64,000 nt of DNA from Ariolimax columbianus (lineage: Eukaryota > Mollusca > Gastropoda > Stylommatophora > Arionidae): positions 21,055,964 through 21,119,963 of the forward strand of contig JAVGWX010000018.1 in assembly GCA_036924085.1 (NCBI GenBank), given 5' to 3'. Position 1 is the first letter of the stretch; every line of letters begins with the position of its first letter. A program made the translations under genes and the position numbers. The notes below the pieces were generated by a model. That model had not been told where the DNA came from, searched no databases, and saw only the letters and a program-made list of their open reading frames with translations. Positions 1 through 9,664 of the stretch are shown here, in pieces.

Positions 1-193
1 ACAAATGTTTCATAAATAAAATCATGAAAAATTGTACTATACACAGATTTTCATTTTACCAGAAAATTTTGGATTAAATCAAGCATGCATAATACATGAA
101 GTGTATTATACATGAGATCTTTGAGCAAGCATTATTTGAAAACAAATGCATCTTTCATATTTATAAATGTGGCTTATTTAGAAAACTTAGCTA
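1..193. other. Unassigned AT-rich sequence
   Basis: I see no motif, repeat family or coding signal here. The short open frame running into the next repeat is not convincing. Confidence 0.4.
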
Positions 194-572
194 CTCAAGT
201 GGTCCGCCGGGGTCTTTGAGTATGACAAGGAAAAGAATAGCACCACTGCCCCACAGAGAGAATGTCGTAAGAGACGACTGTGTCACATGGCATAACACCG
301 GCCATGGTTAGGTGGTTTGTTATGAGCAGCATAGATGGCACCTAACAGGCTGCGGTTCTACTTTGCTCTAGTGTTTGAGCCTATTAAGATGGACTCGCAC
401 ATCAGTTAACCACCCTTCACTGCCCTTGACCCAAAGTAGCGGATATAATAAGCTGCTCAAGCCTAACCAGCTAAGCAGGAAATCCTCCTCCTGGCTACAT
501 CCAGCTCATACCAGAGCAGGAACCTGCACAGGGTCATCTGCCCCTGTAGAAGTACAGATCAACTAAGAAGAG
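194..572 (+). repeat. Dispersed repeat family A, copy 1
   Basis: Sequence shared with 50799-51305, with a fragment in 49656-49767 and an inverted partial copy at 63634-63755. Shared landmarks include ggtccgccggggtcttt-like text, caccactgccccacagagag, acaccggccatggtta and agatggactcgcacatcagt. The 3' end is rich in ctaagaa. This copy lacks the first roughly 15 bases (agccatatcccag) seen at the 5' edge of the 50799 copy. No open frame is conserved between copies, so it is probably a non-autonomous retroposon. I do not recognise a named family. Confidence 0.75.
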
Positions 573-1052
573 CATTTAGTCATATTTAAATTACTAAACA
601 CACGAAAACAGTCATTATATATAACATGCACATATTTCCAAATACCGTTATTCAGACAGATCAAAGGTTTGCAGAGTAGTTAATAGTCTTTTGAGTTTAA
701 AGGTAAACTATAGAAATTTAACCAAAAATAGCTTGTGCTCCTTGGGATGAGAACAATTAGGCAGTATATGTCAACATGTAAAGTTTAGTCTTAGTATTTA
801 AGGTACTTTGTCAAGTTTGCTAGATTTTCTAGTTCTAAGAATCAACGTCACTGCACCCCTGGGCATACCCACATGCGCCTGATCTCTCTCAGAAAATGGT
901 GCAGGGTCTGGGTGCTGATGGTCCCTGTAGCTTGCTGGTTGTACACTCTCCTGTACCATCTTCTTATGTGCCCCACTCCGCTTGAACCTCGTTTGATGTC
1001 AAAACTTTGCAGTCTGTAGATTGCCAATTCACCTATTTCAATGTCCTCACCC
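573..1052. other. Unassigned region receiving a LINE insertion
   Basis: 573-847 shows nothing I can name. On the minus strand 848-1052 is open and continues to 1099, but that frame crosses the target-site duplication at 1053, so it is not a single gene. Its peptide is not one I recognise. Confidence 0.4.
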
Positions 1053-1071
1053 AACAGATGGTCGTTGATTG
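1053..1071. repeat. Target-site duplication, left copy (partner 4343-4361)
   Basis: aacagatggtcgttgattg here and aacagatggttattgattg at 4343-4361 match at 17 of 19 positions. The pair brackets the composite Jockey/I-like insertion. The innermost bases at the right side overlap element sequence by a few nucleotides, so the duplication may be slightly shorter. Confidence 0.8.
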
Positions 1072-1584
1072 TTCTTCTTCGTACGCTGTCAGACGTCAAC
1101 TTAAATTTGTTTAATGAAAGCAGCGATCATCCTGAGGATGTCCTAAACTGTCATAAAGCTTGTCTGGTGTTGGCCACATGTGTTTTCTCTGGTCCTCGTA
1201 TGTCAGGCAATTTTGCAGCAGATATTCAGCTGTCATTTTCCCAGTACCACATGTGCATTCGTCAGTAGCGTCTATCTTCATTTTATTAAATAGATGGTAC
1301 CTCAGTCTGTTGTGGCCTGTGTGGAGTCTGAAGACCACCACCTTCTCTCTTCTTTCTTCTTCTTTTTCTTCGTATGCTATCAGATGTCAACCTTTATTTT
1401 TTCGAAAAAAGCAGCGGTCATCCTGAGGCTGTCTACACTGCCATAGAGCTTGTTTAGTGTTGCCACTGGTGATGGCCACATCTGCTTTCTCTGATCCTTG
1501 TATGTCGGGCAGTTTTGCAGCAAATGTTCAGCGGCCATTTTCCCAGTACCGCACATGCATTCGTCAGTGCCACCTATCTTCAAT

Positions 1585-2160
1585 TTATTGAATAGGTGGT
1601 AGGTACCTCAGTCTATTGTGGCCTGTGCGAAGTCTGAAGACCACGACCTGCTCTCTTCTGTTCAACTGGTAATAGGCATCGTTTTTTGTGTAGCCAGTAT
1701 ATTCTGTTTCCCATTTGGTCATGTATCTAGCTCTAATAAGCCTTTTTGACTCTTCGTATGTCACACTAGGATCTGGTTGCAGTAGTCTTGCACCTCCTTT
1801 TGCCAGTCTGTCTGCCTCCTCGTTGCCTTGGATGTTGCAGTGGGATGGAACCCATTGTACCACTACTCTTTTTGGTGCGGACTGCTGGCATAGTTGACAG
1901 AGTACTGCTCTTAAATCATTAAGTTCAGTATTTTTCTGGCTTTTTAGTGCTGTGACTACAGCCAGGGCATCTGTAAACAGGACTATATGGCTTTCATTTC
2001 TTTTGCATGTCACCATTTCTTCTACTGCAGCCCTCAGTGCCTCTGCCCTGAAATTGCTTGAGTATTTTCCAGTTGCCACTGACAGTGTTATTTTTCTACC
2101 ATTTGGTAGGCTCAGGAATACCCCTGCCCCTCCGTTCTGTGTTGTGTTTGTTACAGAACC
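1585..2160 (-). pseudogene. RNase H domain fragment (inner LINE)
   Basis: Carries NFRAEALRAAVEEM, VLFTDALAVVTALKSQ and VVVQWVPSHCNIQGNEEADR, the E, D and terminal D blocks of type I RNase H. The first Asp block (TDGS in the 26.9-kb copy) lies in another frame upstream of 2096, so the domain is frameshifted. RNase H downstream of RT is known in I-clade and related LINEs, where it removes template RNA. The C-terminal zinc knuckle (ECMCGTGKMAAEHLLQNCP) follows at 1583-1380 after another frameshift. Confidence 0.85.
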
Positions 2161-2560
2161 GTTGGTGTATGCATGGGTCGTCCATGCTTGGGTAGTTTTT
2201 TGTAATGTACCTCAGGGTTATGTCTCTTCTTTTTTTTTCAGTCTGGCTGTTCTTGTTTCCAATACCTGGTATATTTTCTACCACCTCTGGAAATATATGC
2301 TGCCTCCAGGTAGGTTTGCGTACAGTAGGGATGGGCTTTGGTGTTGTTAATGCGTTCATTGGGTCTTCGCTCATCTTTGCTTTGGCTATTTCTGCAAAGT
2401 TTCTCCGCTTTAGTTTCCAATTTCCAAAATTATTTAGTCTCTTATGCATTGGATGGTCTGTCAGTCTTCTGAGTTTCTCTGCTTGCTGCTGGGCTCTGCA
2501 GTCTCTTCTGTCAGTCATGGATTGCAGATTAGTAATCTTTTCAAGTTCTACAATTGGCGT

Positions 2561-3061
2561 TTACTTCATGCCTCCTGTTGTAACTCTCATGGCTTGGTTT
2601 TGGAGTTTGCTAATTTTGTCAAAGTTTGCCTTTGCTGCTGTTGTCCATGCTGCAATGCCATATTCGAGAACTGGTCTCACTCTTCCAGTGTACAGTTTCT
2701 TTAGTATACTTTTGTTTGCTCCCCAGCTTGTGCCAGCAAGTTTCCTCATGATTGCCATTCTTTCTCTGGCTCTCATTTGGTTTCTCTCTATCTGACATTT
2801 TCATGTCATGCACCGATCAAATGTGACTCCCAGGTAGTTTGGGTTGTCGTTTGGCCGCAGATATTTGCCGTTAAGACTTATTTTGGTGTTTTGGAGTTTG
2901 TTTGAAAGCGAGAATATCGTACATGTTGTTTTTTCCTCATTTATTTTAACCAGCCATGAGTTCGCCCACTCCTCCAGCGATGTTAGGGCCTGCTGCATCC
3001 GAGTACTTGCTATGGTGAGATTCTTTTCAGAGGTCCACATAGCCAGATCGTCTGCAAACAT
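2561..3061 (-). pseudogene. RT palm/thumb fragment with FADD box (inner LINE)
   Basis: Two same-frame open pieces (3061-2801 and 2776-2561) are separated by a stop. The first opens with MFADDLAMWTSEKNLTIA, the catalytic Asp pair, and includes NPNYLGVTFDR, the typical YLG block. The second holds LAGTSWGANKS and TGRVRPVLEYGIAAW, the RT thumb. This matches the plus-strand copy at 25990-26500. Orientation and order are consistent with the RT fragment at 3027-3740. Confidence 0.8.
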
Positions 3062-3740
3062 GGAGCTGTGGACTCTTCTCTGAAATGTTATTTATATACA
3101 CCAGGAAGAGTGTGGATGACAGTACTCCTCCTTGGGGTACTCCCTGCTCAAGTGTCACCTTTTTGCTCATCTGCCCTTGTACTTGAACTCTGGCTGTTCT
3201 GTTTTTGAGGTAGTGGCTGATCCATCTGTACATTTTCCCATAAACTTCACTTCTTCGTAGCTTGTTTTTTAGTCGCTCTTTCCAGACCTTGTCAAATGCC
3301 TTTTCTAAATCCACCCAAACCGCTACTGTGTGTTTTTTCTCCTGGTAAGCATCTTCTATTTCTTGGGAAATGAGAGTGATCTGATCCTCAGTGGATCTGT
3401 GCTGTCTAAAGCCTGCTTGCTGTGGAATTAGTATGTGTTTTTCTTCCATACGCTCCATCAGTTTTCCTACGCAGCTCAATAGACTGATAGGCCTGTATTC
3501 ATTTGGATCAGTTCTATCTTTGTCTTTCTTTAGTACTGGTATAAGTACAGCGTCTTTCCATGCCTGAGGTACAATTCCCCTTTTCCAGCTTTGGTTTAGG
3601 ACTGATAGTAACTTTCTCTTTGCTGTTTGGCCCAACCCCATCAGCATTTCATTTGTTACGCCATCTTTTCCGGGCGATTTTTTTTTCTTTAAAGTTCTCA
3701 TGGCCTCTTCCATTTCATTCATTGTTAGTTTTGCCATCAT
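3027..3740 (-). pseudogene. Reverse transcriptase domain fragment (inner LINE)
   Basis: A 237-residue open stretch contains the N-terminal half of a non-LTR RT. It shows KKKKSPGKDGVTNEML (RT block 1), NEYRPISLLSCVGKLMERM (block 2), QAGFRQHRSTEDQITLI, VDLEKAFDKVWK (block with the first catalytic Asp) and LEQGVPQGGVLSSTLF. The FADD catalytic box follows in a different frame at 2801-3061, so a frameshift near 3050 disrupts the active site. RT frame then continues as the thumb region at 2561-2776 after an in-frame stop. The start chosen is only the first Met of the open stretch. The real protein began upstream with an endonuclease that this copy lost. Confidence 0.85.
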
Positions 3741-3865
3741 GTGCTCCTCTGATGCCAGATTGATGTTGTCGTGCCTCTTTTGTTCTTCATTAATGTCTGT
3801 ATGCCTATTTGTAGGGACATCAATGTGGTTTGCTCTGGTATCTTCTGTTCAACTGGTAATAAGCA

Positions 3866-4342
3866 TCATTTTTTTGTGTAGCCAGTATGCTCTGTTTCAA
3901 ATTTGTCCATGTATCTGGCCCTAATAAACCTTTTGGATTCTTCGTAGGTCACACTAGAATCTGGCTGTGGTAACCTTCCACCTCCTTTTGCCAGTCTGTC
4001 TGCCTCCTCGTTGCCTTGAATGTTACAGCGGGATGAGGACCACTGTACCACAACTCTTTTGGATGTGGACTGCTGGCATAGTTGACAGAGTACTGATCTT
4101 AAATCATTTAGTTCTGTATTATTATGGCTCTTCAGTGCTGTAACCACGGACGGCATCTGTAAAAATAACTATCTGACTTTAATTGCTTTTGCCTGTCAGC
4201 ATTTCTTCTACTGTTGCTTTCAATGCCTCCGCTCTGAAATTACTTTAGAATTTTCCCGTTGCCACTGACAGCATTATCTTTCTACCATTTGTTTGGCTCA
4301 GAAATACCCCTTCACCTCCATTTCCTGTTGTGTGTGTTGCAG
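3866..4342 (-). pseudogene. RNase H fragment of the outer LINE
   Basis: Minus-strand peptide with VVTALKSHNNTELNDLRSVL and SSSRCNIQGNEEADRLAK, diverged from the inner copy (for example VPSH is SSSR). The divergence fits an older insertion than the inner copy. It ends at the right target-site duplication at 4343. It is disrupted and does not encode a complete domain. Confidence 0.75.
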
Positions 4343-4361
4343 AACAGATGGTTATTGATTG
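4343..4361. repeat. Target-site duplication, right copy
   Basis: Partner of 1053-1071, see there; 17 of 19 positions match. Confidence 0.8.
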
Positions 4362-4700
4362 AATTAAAAATATCACTCCTATCAATCACTGGTGCAAGGC
4401 AGCACAGCTGTAGTGCAAAAATTATTTGTATAAGGGACAAATAAATGTCCTCTTTAATATATTTTTTTGGTTACTTTTTTCTCTCTGAAATCCACCCTCT
4501 TCTTCAAATTTTGTTTATTTTTGATGCAAATACAGAGAGTTCATGTGCCCTTCTTTAAAGTAACATTAGTAAAACCTCAGAATATAGTATGAAAGATATG
4601 CAAACCAAATGGTTTGACAGATTCCATGAGGAAGTTTAAACGTTCACTTGAATGCACATTGTCCAGTGAAGTTCGCACAAGGTGTGTCGCCATATTGACC
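4362..4700. other. Unassigned AT-rich sequence
   Basis: No coding or repeat signal that I can support. Confidence 0.4.
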
Positions 4701-5168
4701 GCCGGAAGTACAAAAAAAGCAGATGATAAACAGTATCTTCATCACAACCCTGTGCTACCAGTGCCAGACATGGGCATTGAATAAAGCCCAGGAACAAAAG
4801 TTAGCCACCTGCGAAATGTGGTGCCTACAAAATGTCATTTACAATACTAGAAGAGACAGAATCACAAACATGAGTATTCGGGAGAAGGTTGGAACAATTC
4901 CCTGCCTACAGTATATAGAGCAACAGAGAATGAATTGGTTTGGCCACATTGTGAGAATGCAACCAGACCATATTGTTAATGCAACCTTCTACAGGAGAAC
5001 ATCAGGAAGAATGGCTAGAGGTAGACTGAGGAAAAGGTGGATAGACAGCGCAAAAGAGACCTGGGGAAAAATGTTACTTGGGCCATGTAAGAGGCGAAAG
5101 ACAAATACATCCCACGACACTGAGCTACAACCTGGTAGAAAGTGAGACGACGAAAGAAGAAGAAGAAG
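4701..5168 (+). pseudogene. RTE-like LINE, RT C-terminal fragment with (GAA)n tail
   Basis: The 140-residue open frame at 4723-5145 has TLCYQCQTWALNK, CEMWCLQNV, RRDRITNMSIREKVG and MNWFGHIVRMQPD, then GRMARGRLRKRWIDS. This is the RT C-terminal region shared by RTE-like LINEs (CQTW, RW+GH motifs). No catalytic block is present, so it is a 5'-truncated copy. It ends at a (GAA)n tail at 5153-5168, the signature of a retroposed 3' end. It belongs to the same broad family as the minus-strand fragment at 45720-46600. Confidence 0.8.
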
Positions 5169-5486
5169 TTTTTTCAAGATTACAATAGTTTAATTCATCC
5201 CCTCACCCTTCAAGCAGTGGTACATAAATGGATGTGTATTTCAGAACAAAAACCAAACCACTCATGAGTAATGGAAAAAATATGAATACAGATCCTTGAG
5301 TAAGCAATTGGATATCCCACTGTTGAGCTTCACTGTTCAAGTCCTGAAACAAAGAAAAATTGTATGAAGCCAGAAGGAAGATATTATTGAAGCACAGCAG
5401 ATGCGGTTTAGTACTTAATATTTTGAAACTTAATTAACGATTTAATAAAAAAACTTATTGTAACTATGATGAGCAGATGTAAAATG
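5169..5486. other. Unassigned sequence
   Basis: No coding or repeat signal that I can support. Confidence 0.35.
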
Positions 5487-5752
5487 AGAAAAATCAGGAG
5501 CAGAAGATGCTGCACAGTTAATAAGCTGACAGCAGCCAACGACTCATAGCTGGCTGCTTGCATGAGGGTAAGTGTATCAGTGCTGACCAAAACCATGTTC
5601 TGCCTCCAAGATGCGGCCCTGGTTACAGGCTGCACTAATGTAGCCTGGCTATGAGAAGGGAAGGTAAACCCAGTGCCTAAAAAAGCACCTGAAGTCGGAT
5701 GTCAGGCCGAAAGGCGGAGATATTTCAGCCTCACTGTAAACTACGACACAAT
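5487..5752 (+). repeat. R1-like SINE relic
   Basis: Diverged relative of the R1 family. It shares agccaacgactcatagctg with 50346 and the central segment ctgaagtcggatgt...gccgaaaggcggagatat, then ctgtaaactacgacacaatg. The 3' end of the R1 unit is lost. No promoter could be assigned. Confidence 0.6.
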
Positions 5753-5929
5753 GTCTTTTTAGGGATGAACACTGACAAGAAAGTATATTATGATAAACAT
5801 AGGTCAGAAAACGCACATCAAAGAACTATGAGACAGATTACTTATGAGGCAATGCAAGTCTGATTAAAAAATAAAGTGTTTTTTTCCAATGAGGATTTAT
5901 AAGGCTGAATAATACAAATTAAGAGAAGA

Positions 5930-6195
5930 AAATATTGCTGGATATGACATACAATGAGGAAGACACCATCCAAGTTAGCTAGGCAGGCTCTCACATGGAA
6001 TCTGTAGGGGAAGAGAAGAAGAGGTAGACCTAGAAATATATGGAGAAGAGAATACGAGAGAGAACTGTATTTAAATGGTTACACCTGAGAGAACAAAAAG
6101 AGTAGCATAGGACCGTGAATACTGGTGAGATGTGGTTAATGGTCTTTGCACCAAGCGGAGTGACAGGCTTTGAATTAATGATTAAAGTCTGCATG
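5930..6195 (+). pseudogene. LINE tail: RT C-terminal fragment
   Basis: Translation gives a WIWHTMRKTPSKLARQAL stretch followed by GKRRRGRPRNIWRREYE, the GH-type and KRGRPKNTWRR motifs at the C-terminus of RTE-like LINEs. Stops interrupt it. A relative lies at 28640-28990. Confidence 0.7.
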
Positions 6196-6340
6196 CACTA
6201 ACAGGTGTCATACATTGTGCAGGTTAGATTTCATGTCATCATGATAGAAGAAACCTACATTCTTACTAGGATTTGAAGATGTAATATTTAAATGCAGTGA
6301 TTGTATAACTTCTCAGATCTAAAATTTATCTTTTAACATA
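6196..6340. other. Unassigned sequence between two LINE relics
   Basis: No signal that I can support. Confidence 0.3.
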
Positions 6341-6829
6341 TTTAACTTTACGTCTTTATACTGGTTTAGAAGACCCTGCAGAGTCTGTATACAACCAGTT
6401 ACATTTACATCACCTTGCTCTAAAAGCTATGCGCATCCAGTTTATTCTTAAATGCATTAATTGTCCCTGCATCCACTAGTTCCTGTGGCAATGCATTCCA
6501 AGCATTTACCACTCTCTGACTACAAAAATATTTCCTGATATCTTATCTGGACCTTTCTTTAGTTAGTTTAAATATCTATGTCTTCTTGTTCTTGTAGGTG
6601 GTGGTATTTTGAAAAAAAAACTTGTTATAGTCTAATTTATCTGTTCCTTTGATTATCTTATGAAACCTGTATTGTCACCTCGAATTCTTCTTTTTTCTAG
6701 ACACTATATGCCGGTATTTCTCTGTTTTTCCTCAAAACTGTAATTCTGGAATGACACTATAAGATTTGTCGCTCTTTTTTTTGTATCCCTTTCAGCATGT
6801 TTATCTCCTGTACGATAAGCACTCCACAC

Positions 6830-7132
6830 CTATACACAGTACTCCAATATAGGTCTAACTAATGCTTTATACAGTTTGACTATCACTTCCTTGCTCCTAT
6901 GTTTAATATTTCTTTTTATCATACCTAATATTGCATTTGCCTTTTTCACTGCTACCTGAACTTGCTCACTCACCTTACCTGTATGATCTATTATAACTCC
7001 TCGGTCCCTTTCCTTATTTATCTTTCTAATTTTGTTCTCGCCCATTCTGTAATTATGTTCCATACTGGATCTACCCATGTGGATGACTGTACATTTATCT
7101 ACATTAAACTCCATTTGCCAGCTTACAGACAT
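6830..7132 (-). pseudogene. CR1 RT thumb fragment
   Basis: A 100-residue open piece: SWQMEFNVDKCTVIHMGR, KERDRGVIIDHTG, QVAVKKANAILGMIKRNI and VKLYKALVRPILEY, the post-catalytic region of CR1 RT. Matching pieces are at 19707-20093 (minus) and about 29100-29450 (plus). Confidence 0.85.
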
Positions 7133-7249
7133 TTCACAGACCAGTCTAGAATTTTATCTAAATCCAACCTCAATATATCCCCTTCTGCTTCAGATGAGAC
7201 ACTACTGCATATTTTTGTGTCAGCAAATTCTGCAATCATAGATCCCATT

Positions 7250-7627
7250 TCAATGTCCAAATCGTTTATATATCAAGAAAAAAATTGGTCCCAAAACCGA
7301 GCCCTGAGGCACACCACTTTTCACTTGACACCACTCAGAGTACTCCTTATTTATACCCACCCTTTGCCTTCTTCCCGTTAACCAATTTTCAATCCATTTG
7401 GCAACTTCCCCACCTATTCCATTTGATTTTAACTTTCGAAATAATCTTTGATGAGGTACTCTATCAAAGGCCTTTGCAAAATCTAGATAAATAACATCCA
7501 CTGGCTCCCCTTTATCTATCATTTTAGTAACCTCCTCTATGAATTCTAATAGATTTGTTAAGCACGATCTCCCTCTAGTAAACCCATGTTGACTTTTTCT
7601 GATTAGATTAAACTTGTCTAAATGCAT
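7250..7627 (-). pseudogene. CR1 RT fingers/palm fragment
   Basis: A 125-residue open piece with the first catalytic Asp block YLDFAKAFDRVPHQRL and the SGVPQGSVLGP block. The catalytic FADD box falls just beyond it and is damaged (FADTK near 7205-7220). Neighbour 6830-7132 carries the thumb region. The piece is not a stand-alone gene. Confidence 0.85.
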
Positions 7628-8015
7628 TACAATGTTTTCTCTGATTATTTACTCTAACAATTTATAGACTATGCTCGTTAAACTCACCGGTCTATAATTT
7701 GCTGGATCTGATTTTTTGCCCTTTTTGAATAAGAGGATCACTCCTGCATCTTCCCAACCCGTGGAACAATCCCTTTTGCAAGTGATTGAGAACATAATAT
7801 AGCCAATGGTTTTGCTAGTTGGTCTCTAATTTCAAACAGCAATATTGAATGAATACCATCTTGACCTGGACATTTATCCACTTTCACCCGACCAATTTTT
7901 TAAAAACCATTATCTCTGTAATATAGATTGATCTTAATCCCGCTGCATCCATGTTTCTTTGAAAGAAATATACAGGCTCTGGAATATATATATGTACGAG
8001 GCGTGTTCAAATGAA

Positions 8016-8286
8016 ACCGGACCTAACTGCACCAAGTGAACATACGTACGATGCACATGATGACATCACTTTTCGTATAACAGAACATAGACCTACCAAC
8101 CGTCAAGTTTGCATTATTTCATTATCCTCCGGCTCATAGTTTCCTCAGCAGACCGTTGAAAACATGGCGGGTGTGACACGAAATTCATCCAGAGTTGATC
8201 AGCAAGTGGTGACTCAGTTTCTAACAGCTGAAGGATGTCGACCAGTTAATATTCATCGCTGAATGCAGGCAGTGCACGGTGACCAG
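8016..8286 (+). mobile_element. Mariner-like 5' end, left arm of a fold-back
   Basis: Begins with gaggcgtgttcaaatgaaac, which resembles a mariner/Tc1 terminal repeat, then a 5'UTR and an open stretch starting at 8164: MAGVTRNSSRVDQQVVTQFL and TAEGCRPVNIHR, the N-terminal HTH of mariner-family transposases. A stop follows after about 32 codons. The next 380 bp are an inverted, diverged copy of the same 5' end, so the two form a tail-to-tail fold-back. No catalytic DDD/E region is present in either arm. Confidence 0.75.
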
Positions 8287-8660
8287 AATTTGCTTCATCA
8301 ATTTTGGGATGGCATCTTCTGAAGCAATAATATGCGCCTGACCTGGTCTCGGAAGATCTTTGTTAATTCACGTCCTTCTTTAATCATCGTTGTCCGGTTC
8401 ATCGCTGTTGTCCTCGACACACTTTTGTCACCATACACTGACTGCATTCTGCGATGAATGTCAGCTGGTCGACATCCTTCAGCAGTTAGAAACCAAATCA
8501 CAGCTCGCTGATCAACTCTGGACCGATTCCGTATCACACTCGCCATGTTTTCAGTGGTCTGCTGAGGAAACTATGAGTCGGAGGATAATGAAATGTTGCA
8601 AACTTGACGGTTGGTAGGTCTATGTTCTGTTTATACGAGAAGTGATGTCATCATGTGCAT

Positions 8661-8666
<6 letters not shown>
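8287..8666 (-). mobile_element. Mariner-like 5' end, right arm of the fold-back
   Basis: On the minus strand 8546-8298 encodes MASVIRNRSRVDQRAVIWFL, TAEGCRPADIHRRMQSVYGD and KSVSRTTAMNRT, the mariner HTH region (82 residues to the first stop). The 5'UTR matches the left arm (catgatgacatcactt, acctaccaaccgtcaagttt). It lacks the outermost terminal repeat: the (TA)n microsatellite starting at 8667 takes its place. The catalytic domain is absent. Confidence 0.75.
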
Positions 8667-8708
<42 letters not shown>

Positions 8709-8735
8709 TACATACACATAAAATATATATATACC
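8667..8735. repeat. (TA)n/(CA)n microsatellite
   Basis: Alternating ta for about 30 bases, then acacacaca and tacatacaca, then tatatata. It starts exactly where the mariner right arm ends. Confidence 0.95.
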
Positions 8736-9300
8736 GTATACATTTTTACAAGAGTGAACCAAAAATGATTTTTGTCTTATTTTTCTACATAGCACACGTG
8801 CCTGGCAACATACTTTGCCCATCTGTCCTTAGCTTGTAGATGCCCTCTAGAAAAAAGTCTTTTGGTGTGACCTTTAAACCAATTTTGCAACGCCCCCACT
8901 AACTCATTGTCAGCTGCCTTTGGACCAATCTGCTACACACTTTCCTATAACCGAGGTCATCATAGACCATTTTGTGTGCAGTGCCCTGACTCATGTTGAA
9001 ATCTACAGCTATTTCATCAATAGTGACTTGCCTGTTGCCACGGACTAACTGGTCGATCTGCTGATTCACTGTGTCAGATGTCACACTGGCTGGTCTCCCA
9101 CATCGCGGTTCATCAATGACCTTTTGTCTTCAATTTTGAAATCTTTCTACACATTCAAACACTCTCCCCCTGACTCAAATAACTGTCTCCATGCTGAACC
9201 TTCATTCTTCTGTAGTTTAAAAAAGTTTCGCACCCTCTGACCACAAAAAACTAATACTGCTTCATTGTTCTTCCATGGTGCAAGCCGCCAATGGGGTGGA
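8736..9300 (-). pseudogene. Mariner-like transposase remnant lacking the catalytic core
   Basis: Minus-strand reading, with stops: SEGAKLFKTTEE near 9230, then 9084-8899 MTSDTVNQQIDQLVRGNRQ, VTIDEIAVDFNMSQGTAHKM and VYDDLGYRKVCSRLVQRQLT (second HTH plus linker). It then jumps directly to a C-terminal segment like ALQNWFKGHTK...LQAKDRWAKYV. The DD(D/E) catalytic middle of roughly 150 residues is missing, so this is an internally deleted copy. It is a different element from the fold-back, judged by sequence. Confidence 0.75.
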
Positions 9301-9395
9301 CATGTACGCTATTTCGCGCATAATGCTCGTTCATCACAATAATATTTTTAATTGCATATACTTTTCTATGCACTTTATAATAAAATTGATGTTTC
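9301..9395. other. Short unassigned spacer before piggyBac
   Basis: AT-rich sequence up to the TTAA target site at 9396. Confidence 0.4.
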
Positions 9396-9415
9396 TTAAC
9401 TGATTCAGTCCCACG

Positions 9416-9431
9416 AGCCGATGTGTCGGCT
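9416..9431. repeat. piggyBac subterminal palindrome 1
   Basis: agccgatgtgtcggct: outer six bases pair with their complement, inner four do not. It lies 17 bp inside the element. Probable protein-binding site, by analogy with subterminal repeats of other piggyBac elements. Confidence 0.7.
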
Positions 9432-9456
9432 TCCGGTCTTTTCTAGAAAACCCAAA

Positions 9457-9472
9457 AGCCGACATGTCGGCT
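9457..9472. repeat. piggyBac subterminal palindrome 2 (perfect)
   Basis: agccgacatgtcggct is its own reverse complement. It starts 41 bp after palindrome 1 and differs from it at two central positions. I see no matching pair near the right end. Confidence 0.75.
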
Positions 9473-9664
9473 ATTTTGACTGTGCTCACTAAATCACATT
9501 TTTTCCCATTCCTAGTTTTTGTAAATCTTTTATTTCGGTTCTTAACGGAAGTCCAGATTTTGTACTTTTCATTTCCGGAAGCGATAGTACACACAACGTG
9601 GGTTTCGCATTGAAGACGTGTTGTTTTTCTAATCTGGATTTTGGAAAAAATTTTTGTTGCAGCC

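Larger units (their letters stand above)
1345..3838 (-). mobile_element. Inner Jockey/I-like LINE, 5'-truncated, nested
   Basis: A minus-strand copy that begins (at 3838) in the region just before RT and runs through RT, RNase H and zinc knuckle to a GAA-rich tail at 1345-1368. Its 5' side matches the plus-strand copy from about 25170 onward. The flanks share tcttct, giving a short apparent target duplication. Frame changes near 3050, between 2160 and 2079, and near 1600, plus an in-frame stop near 2790, make it inactive. The retrotransposition activity of such elements resides in the nucleus on target-primed DNA. Confidence 0.85.
1072..4342 (-). mobile_element. Outer Jockey/I-like LINE insertion split by an inner copy
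   Basis: The outer element occupies 1072-1344 (3' tail: end of RNase H connection, CCHC-like knuckle CTCGTGKM...NC, then a (GAA)n-type tail on the minus strand) and 3839-4342 (RNase H segment). An inner copy of the same family, 1345-3838, separates them. The outer element is 5'-truncated inside RNase H. The 17/19-nt duplication at its edges shows that the whole composite sits in one original target site. The order of events is readable: outer insertion first, inner insertion second. Confidence 0.8.
6341..7945 (-). mobile_element. CR1-like LINE, 5'-truncated, inactive
   Basis: Minus-strand copy ending at 6341 with the taactttacgt-type 3' terminus shared by six other CR1 fragments in this window. 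RT blocks in order: CPGQDGIHSILL (about 7880), then at 7627-7250 QHGFTRGRSCLTNLL, DVIYLDFAKAFDRVPHQRL, WLTGRRQRVGI and KSGVPQGSVLGPIFFLIY. WQMEFNVDKCTVIHMGR and DHTGKVSEQVQVAVKKANA are at 7132-6830. The catalytic box reads FADTK instead of FADDTK: one of the two aspartates is missing. Frameshifts and stops separate the blocks. It lacks the endonuclease. CR1 assignment rests on these motifs. Confidence 0.85.

Noticed and set aside
8631..8839. Small proteins rich in IYIYIY
   Set aside because: Translations of the TA/CA microsatellite.
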